NCBI GenBank assembly: GCA_951804985.1
Contig: OX638130.1
Location: 83,136,583 to 83,200,582 of the forward strand
From: Dryomyza anilis
Taxonomy: Eukaryota > Arthropoda > Insecta > Diptera > Dryomyzidae
Direction: 5' to 3'
Length of the DNA stretch: 64,000 nucleotides
Each line of letters begins with the position of its first letter. Positions within the stretch are counted from its first letter, which is position 1. The position numbers and the translations under genes were made by a program. The notes under the pieces are model-generated. The model did not search any database and was not told where the DNA came from. It worked only from the letters and a program-made list of their open reading frames with translations. Below, piece by piece: positions 57,656-64,000 of this stretch.

Positions 57656-58920
57656 ACTGCGCGAAATTACACGAAAAATTAAACCATGGCCGATGGTCAC
57701 TTCATTGCGTGCAATCGGAATTAATTTATTTTAGTCGATAACTGTCTAAAAAAGCATGAAAACTACATGTCCATATTGCATTAAACCTTGCAAAGAAGAC
57801 TGCTCTAAATTTATTTTACTTAAAACTTTTCGCATTACGAAAAACATACCAAATGTTGTACCAAATGCTCTACAAACAGTGAAAAAATGTCTTTTTGTGA
57901 TTTATTTAAGTTACATATTAAAGATATCGAAAACTGCACGAATACCGAAAGTCATCACAATTGATCTAACTAACGTAAATTAAATTAGCGATTATATATT
58001 AAGGAACCATTCTCGAATAATTTACACATTGTGTTGTTATTGTAATTAATCGGTAATCTTGTTGTTACAAGACTTTGGAATTCAGCATGGAACTAGAAAA
58101 CTGCACGAATAAATTGAACTCAGCGGACTTCTCGTTACGAAAAATGCAACGTAAATGTTTGGATATTTAAACAATGTCGTAATGTTTTGAAAAAAATTGC
58201 ATATTTGTTGCTTTTTGTATTGTATTTCAGTTATATTATTGTATAGCAAGACTTTACAATTTGGAACGAAACTAGAAAACTAAACAGAAATTAAAAAAAA
58301 AATACACGATAACTAATCGCTCGATTAACATTGAAGACTTTGAGGAAATGAATTAACAATTGATAGACTTATCGAAACCAACCTTTATAAATATTAAACA
58401 CTGCGCGAAAAACTACAAGAAAATATTTTACATTTTTGCAACATATCGGGTTAGAACATATCGTTATAACGTATAGTTCTTGGAATGTTCTATAGTTTTT
58501 GAAAAGTCTGAACTGTAATTTTTAATAATGCTCTTTATTAATATGAAACACTACGCGAAAACTGCACGAAATTCTAAATTATAACTAATGCTGCGGATGA
58601 AGTTGTATTTTTGCAACATGCTAAATTAGAATATGTCGTTACATACGATTCACTTTAGGAAATTCCGAAAAATTACTATAAAACAACTGGATAACGTACT
58701 GACAATAATATTTTTTCAACACTGCATTTTTTATTAAAGCGCTTTAGTAATATAAGACACTGCGCGAAAACTGCACGAAAATCTAAATTATAACTTTTGC
58801 AGCGCATGAATTTGCATTTTTGCAACATGACATATTAGAACATGTCGTTACACACGATTCATTTTAGGAAAGTCCGAAAAATTGCTATAAAAGGACTGGA
58901 TATTGGATTAATAATATGTT
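57656..58920 (+). repeat. Direct duplication, copy 1, with internal repeats
   Basis: Colinear with 60,979-62,160 at an offset of about 3.3 kb (CCATGGCCGATGGTCAC at 57,684 and 61,008; AACTAATCGCTCGATTAACA at 58,311 and 61,615). The second half consists of 150-209-bp repeats each beginning ACACTGCGCGAAAACTGCAC (58,398; 58,548; 58,757). Non-coding. Confidence 0.82.
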
Positions 58921-60978
58921 TTCTGTTTAGAGAATACAAGTACTCGAATTCAGTTAAACAAGAGGCTTGGAAGTAAAACTACTTCAAATGCAATTAAAGA
59001 CATTTGTATTTGTTTTTATTACAGTATTTTTTCATAGGTGTTTATTAGAATAACCGAAATCTCAAAAGATTCTATCATTATAGTTAAATTATCTAACCCT
59101 CTACAATTGCCAATCTACAGCATTAGTACAAATGCTCCAGCAAGATATTTTCGTCACCATTTCACCATTGATTGACACAGTGAATTGAAGCAAGACTGTG
59201 CCATGCAAGATCGACTGTCCTCGTTACATCGACTTCAACAACAGCACCACGTCCTCAACACCATGGTCGCCTCAGTCGCTGCATTATTCAAAGCATTCTA
59301 ACTGTTTGCAGACAATGACCCGCTGGTTAGTGACCCCACTGACAAGTGCTAACTTGGCACATATCTGTGAGCCAAGTACCGCGATCGCGAGCCTTAGCCT
59401 CATAACAATTAAAATTGCAGGGCAGTTGCTTCCCACTGCCTGTACCTGTACCTGTGGTTGAGTGAAGTGCTTTTTTTGTTGCAGCTACTTGCAGCCCAGT
59501 TCATGATCGCAATAGATTAGAGCGCGCAAAAAACCAGTGCTGCTGACGTTCGGGCTTCTGGCTGCAGCAAAAAGAAAGCCCCAAATTCACACCATAAGCC
59601 AGCCGATGATGTTATGTTGCTGATGATGACAATGAAATTCACATGAACTCGGTTGCGGCGGTTGCCCGACGAAAACGACGGTGTTAGCGGCAGACTGCGT
59701 CGCAACTATCGATGGCAACACCAACGGAAAAATCATCTCTTGCACGGCCAGTTGCCGTCACTCGCACAAACAATAGTGAGAAGTTTCTCATATTATAAAA
59801 TCGCTTAATATTTAGTGCAGGCGACGCGCGCGATTAGCGGCAGGCAGTCGCGCGTTGGTCGCACTGCCGATGATGAGTGCAACGACTGGCGAGTGCAAGC
59901 AATGCAAGGCGAGCATTGTGGCTGTCAGAGCAAACGAGGCAACAACAATAAAAACAACAAACAATGAAAACACAAACGTCAGTAGCGCAACGTGTCGCGC
60001 GACCGTAAATAGTCGCTCTGTGTCCAGAGCAATCGCGGGATTTCACGTTTGACTATTTTATGGCATGACAACGCATTGCTGTTGTTGTTGTTGACGTAAT
60101 TTCATTCATAGATTCGCATTCATTGCGAATAAGCACAGACACACACAGAGAGTAATGTCGCGTCGCTGCCATGTGGTTGCGGCACATGTTGTCGCGTCAA
60201 TTTGCTGCCAGTAGCAGTTGCTGCAGTTGCCGTTGCTACTGCTGCATAGAAAATTAATTAGCGAAGATTCTCACGACCTCAAATTAGGAGAAAATCGAGT
60301 CAATAAAAAATGTAGCGGAAAAGCAGCGGTGGCGAATCATTGCGCGACCACCGCGCTTAAACCACAGCGCAGCGGTGGTGGCGCAGGCGCAGATCTGATT
60401 TAAAGTGAAATTAGGAATAATGAGCATAGCGATACATGACAGCAGCGCCAGCAAACACACAGAGTCTTCACCATCTCCACCTACTCCGCACAAGTCGCGC
60501 AGTCCGTGGCGCGGCAAATGGACGGTGTTGCTGGCGGCAGAAGCAGCAGCGACAGCGTGTGTATCTCACGGATGAACCCACAATGTGTTTCAGTTGCAAA
60601 GTAAAGACAAACAAATAAATAAAAACAACAATAACAGCAACAAAAACAAGCATTGAAACCAGCGCATTCAGTTCAATTGCATGCGCTCAAATAGAAGTAC
60701 CCTTTCTTGGCCGTGTGTCCGTTCGTCTGTCCGCACACCCGCTTGCAGACCAGACACACAAAGTGGCAATAGCAACAACAACAACAAGAAAGTGAATGAA
60801 GCGCATTACACCTGATTTTCACGTTGATGAAAGAGCGCAAAAAACAATTCCCACACTTTGCGCACGAAGGTGCTGCCAATGCTGTTGCTGCATTCTGCCT
60901 ACAGTTGTTGGTGTTGACAATGGCAAGCAACGGTATTTCGGCAACGATCCAGATATTTTTTTATTGCCTTTGTTTATG
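58921..60978. other. Unique DNA between the duplicated copies
   Basis: GC-richer than the copies (59,200-60,650), with CAA/CAG runs. No gene recognised on either strand. Confidence 0.5.
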
Positions 60979-62160
60979 ACTGCGCGAAAACTACACGAAA
61001 AATTCAACCATGGCCGATGGTCACTTAATTGCGAGCAATCGAAATTGATTTATTTTAGTAGATATCTGTCTAAAAAAGAGTAAAAACTACATATTTCATG
61101 TAACGTAAAACCAGTTATCATATATTGTTACAAGTCTTCGAAAATCTACAAAGAAAACTGCACGAAATTGATTTTACTTAAAACTTTTCAATTTACGAAA
61201 AAAAATACGAAATGCTGCACACATAAAGAAAAATGTCTTTTTGTGATTTATTTGAATTTAGAAGTCATAACAATTGATCTAACTTAAATTAAATTAGCTA
61301 TTGTATATTTAAGAACAATTCTAGAATAATTTCCATATTCTTACGGTTCATATTGTATTAAATCGGTAATCGTGTTGTACTACAAGATTTTGGTATTCAG
61401 CACGGTACTAGAAAACTGCACGAAAAAAATGAACATCGTTACGAACAATGCAAGTTAAACTGTTTTGATATATAAACAACGTTCCATATTGTATTAGAAA
61501 AGATTGCATATTTATTGTTTTTTATATTGTATTTCAGTCATATTGTTGTATTGCAAGACTTTACAATTTAGCACTAATCTAGAAAACTAAACAAAAATTT
61601 GAAAAATGCACGATAACTAATCGCTCGATTAACATTAACAAAACTACACGGAAATGAATTAACAATTGGTAGCTTTATCAAATGAAACCATTATTAATAT
61701 ATAACACTGCGAAAAAACTGCACGAACATTATTTTAAATTTTTGCCACATGTCGGTTAAGAACATTTCGTATAATTCTTGGAATGTTGTATAATTTTGGG
61801 AAAGTCCGAAAAATTACTCTAATATGACTGGATATTATATTGATAATGATATTTTTTCTACTCTGTAATTTTTAAAAGTGCACTTTATTAATATAAAAAT
61901 AGTGCGCGAAAAACTGCACGAAAATCGAAATTATAAAAACTGCAGCGGATTAATTTGCATTTTTGTAACATGCGAAATTAACACATGGCGTAATATACAA
62001 TTCATTTTTGGAAGGTCCAAAAAATTACTATAAAACGACTGGACATTATATGGACAATAATATTTTTTTACACTATAATTTTTATAAAAGCACTTTAATG
62101 ATATAAAACACTGCGCGAAAAACTGCACGAAAATAAAAATTATACAACAGATTATTTGGC
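60979..62160 (+). repeat. Direct duplication, copy 2, with internal repeats
   Basis: Colinear with copy 1 and diverged by substitutions and small indels. Internal units begin with ACACTGCGAAAAAACTGCAC-like starts at 61,704, about 61,902 and 62,108. Non-coding. Confidence 0.82.
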
Positions 62161-63654
62161 ATTTTAGCAACGACATTTATTTCGTTACGACCTGAGTCAC
62201 AAAACTCACACATTCAATGGAGATGACTTTACGGCTGATGTTGGAAACTGAAAATAATGTCGATGCTGTGCGAAGTTGCGACCACTATGATAAGAACGGC
62301 GACCACGGTTTTATGTTGTGGTCAATGTCGCTGTTGCCATTTGACGACTGTTGTTACTGCTGCTGCTGGAGATGGTGCAACAGCAACAGTAACAGCAGCA
62401 TCAGTATCATCATCACGACCAAAATTGGTCATTGTGACGAAATACCAAAAAAAAGCAACAACGACGTGATCGCATAGTTCACTTGGCAGACACAACGTCG
62501 TGTCCATTCGTCGTGGTTACCTTTTAATTTGTACCAACAGCAACAACAACAGATGCCACGACCAAAGTGATGGTGATTGTTGTTGTGGTTTTTGTTGTTG
62601 TTGTTGCAGTGATGGTCTGGTCATGTGGTTCAGCTATCGTGTAGTGGAGGCCATTTGGCCACAATACCAAATAACAATAACAACAACAACGAAAATCAGT
62701 TTTATTAGCACAGCAACATCGGCAGCAGCACGAGCAACATTCGCGCGAAAACTGCTGGGCCAACGGACACAGTACCTTTTAGCAGCAGCAACAACATGCA
62801 CATTGCTGACATTTACTGCTGCCACTGTTGTTGTTGTTGTTGTCATGCGCTGCTTTGCTGTTTGTTTGGCAGCAATTTACAAATGTTCCTTGGCCACGAA
62901 CATACGAACAACAGCAACAACAACAAGAACAACAACAACCACATGCAAATGCTTTCGTTTAGTCGCTCAGTTGCTCATCAGTTGCTGCGTTGCCTGCTCG
63001 CAGGCATGAAATGTCAATAAACAGGCAACAATTTAATTATGTTGCTGATATTTTGTGCGCAGTCTGGCAACGTTGCTGTGCGCTGCTGCTTGCCACATTG
63101 ACGACGATCGACAGCGACAGCTGCTACTGGCTGCATCTAATTGAGCGCATCAGCGGCAACAAGTTGTGCGTGCGGCGACTGTTGCTACTGTGCGCTGCTG
63201 TTGCTGCCACGCAGGGCGGCTTAAGGCAGTCGAAGAAGCCCACGGGAGCGCTGTAATTAAGCTACAACTATGCGGCGTTGCCTTCAAAATGTTGTCGTCT
63301 TCATCGACATCGTCGATGTTTTCTTCCTCGTCGTCGTCGTCGTCGACGTCATCATTGTTGCTGTCAGTTGTAAGCTCGCAATTCAAATCAGTCAAAAGTC
63401 GCCGAGTTCTATGCGTTGTTCGTTATTTTGGCCAAAACCGCAAAGCATCCGCTGCATGTTGTTGGCCGAGCGCATTACAAGCCCGCTGCGACATGCGTCG
63501 TCGAGGTTGTTGTCTCTGAGAAGTTCTAGCGAGGCGCAAGAGATGTGAAAATCGCGAGATCTGAATCTCTTAAATTACGAAAAATGATTCGAGATTGTGC
63601 TAATCGTCGAGATTGTCGATGTTAAATTTTTATATTGGCTCTATAAAATAAGGC
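62161..63654. other. GC-richer unique DNA with CAA/TTG and CGT repeats
   Basis: Many interrupted CAACAACAA / GTTGTTGTT runs (62,350-62,960) and TCGTCGTCGTCG near 63,330-63,350 produce spurious frames up to 169 codons on both strands. No domain recognised. Confidence 0.55.
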
Positions 63655-63780
63655 CCACACTCAGAAAAGAGATACCATGAAATTAATATTTTTACTATTG
63701 AAATTAGTCAATAGGATACACTATTAATTCAATCGGTAAATCTCATTAAATACTACAAAATACTATAAAATTATTTTTGA
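63655..63780. mobile_element. Diverged MITE-A-like fragment
   Basis: CACACTCAGAAAAGAGATACC then AGTCAATAGGATACACTATT and CTCATTAAATACTACAAAAT follow the order of one half of family A. The other terminus is missing. Confidence 0.5.
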
Positions 63781-64000
63781 GAATAAACTTTGGCACAAAT
63801 TTTAGATATTTTCGTTATAATTGAAGCAACTACAAATTATGTAGAAAGATATAGAAAATTTCCTGTCTCCTGAAACAGTTATTCTATACTTCATTTCTCT
63901 ATTGACTTTTTGACATAGATACATATAATATTTGTCTACTACTCGAATTAGATCAATCTCTTAAAATAATGAATAACTATACAGAAACTAAGAGGTTTAA

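Noticed and set aside
62500..63009. 169-codon frame with Thr/Cys runs
   Set aside because: It follows interrupted ACA/TTG microsatellites; both strands give similar low-complexity frames.

Overview
The window looks like nuclear DNA of a higher (cyclorrhaphan) fly. It is AT-rich, has small introns next to very long ones, carries dense CAA/CAG-type microsatellites, and holds several copies of the dipteran mini-me repeat with its (RGAC)n tract. The only gene I recognise with confidence is the fly BCL11A/BCL11B homologue (CG9650 in Drosophila). The load of nested repeats suggests a larger genome than a typical Drosophila, perhaps a tephritid or calyptrate, but I cannot name the species.

Layout. 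From 1 to about 31 kb lies a repeat-rich intergenic stretch: five mini-me copies (two nested in a 3.1-kb hAT-like element), three hAT-like inverted-repeat elements with full or near-full 8-bp target duplications, two families of TA-flanked MITEs, two long fold-back palindromes, two copies of a retroposon-like element carrying a 15-bp minisatellite, and a decayed Tc1/mariner-type transposon (DD37E spacing). Two islands of higher GC interrupt it: 15.95-17.6 kb, and 26.1-27.3 kb. The second has a plausible plus-strand transcript with two tiny introns.

From about 31.5 to 42.1 kb is the 3' part of CG9650 on the minus strand: a probable 3' UTR, a 2.75-kb last coding exon, a 5.2-kb intron, and three smaller exons whose splice phases join perfectly. 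The encoded protein has an N-terminal CCHC finger, a lone C2H2 finger, a pair of fingers, an acidic stretch and a C-terminal triple finger, the BCL11 order. A candidate 5' UTR with the first coding exon lies at 47.4-48.3 kb.

From 48.3 to 64 kb is upstream or intronic DNA of the same gene. It holds a satellite-like array apparently made from a MITE end (50.2-51.0 kb), a striking juxtaposed 3'/5' splice site on the CG9650 strand (57.57 kb; possible recursive splicing with a 33-nt exon), and a diverged direct duplication of about 1.2 kb (57.66 and 60.98 kb) built partly of internal repeats. Most other open reading frames are chance, antisense to CG9650, or translations of tandem repeats.
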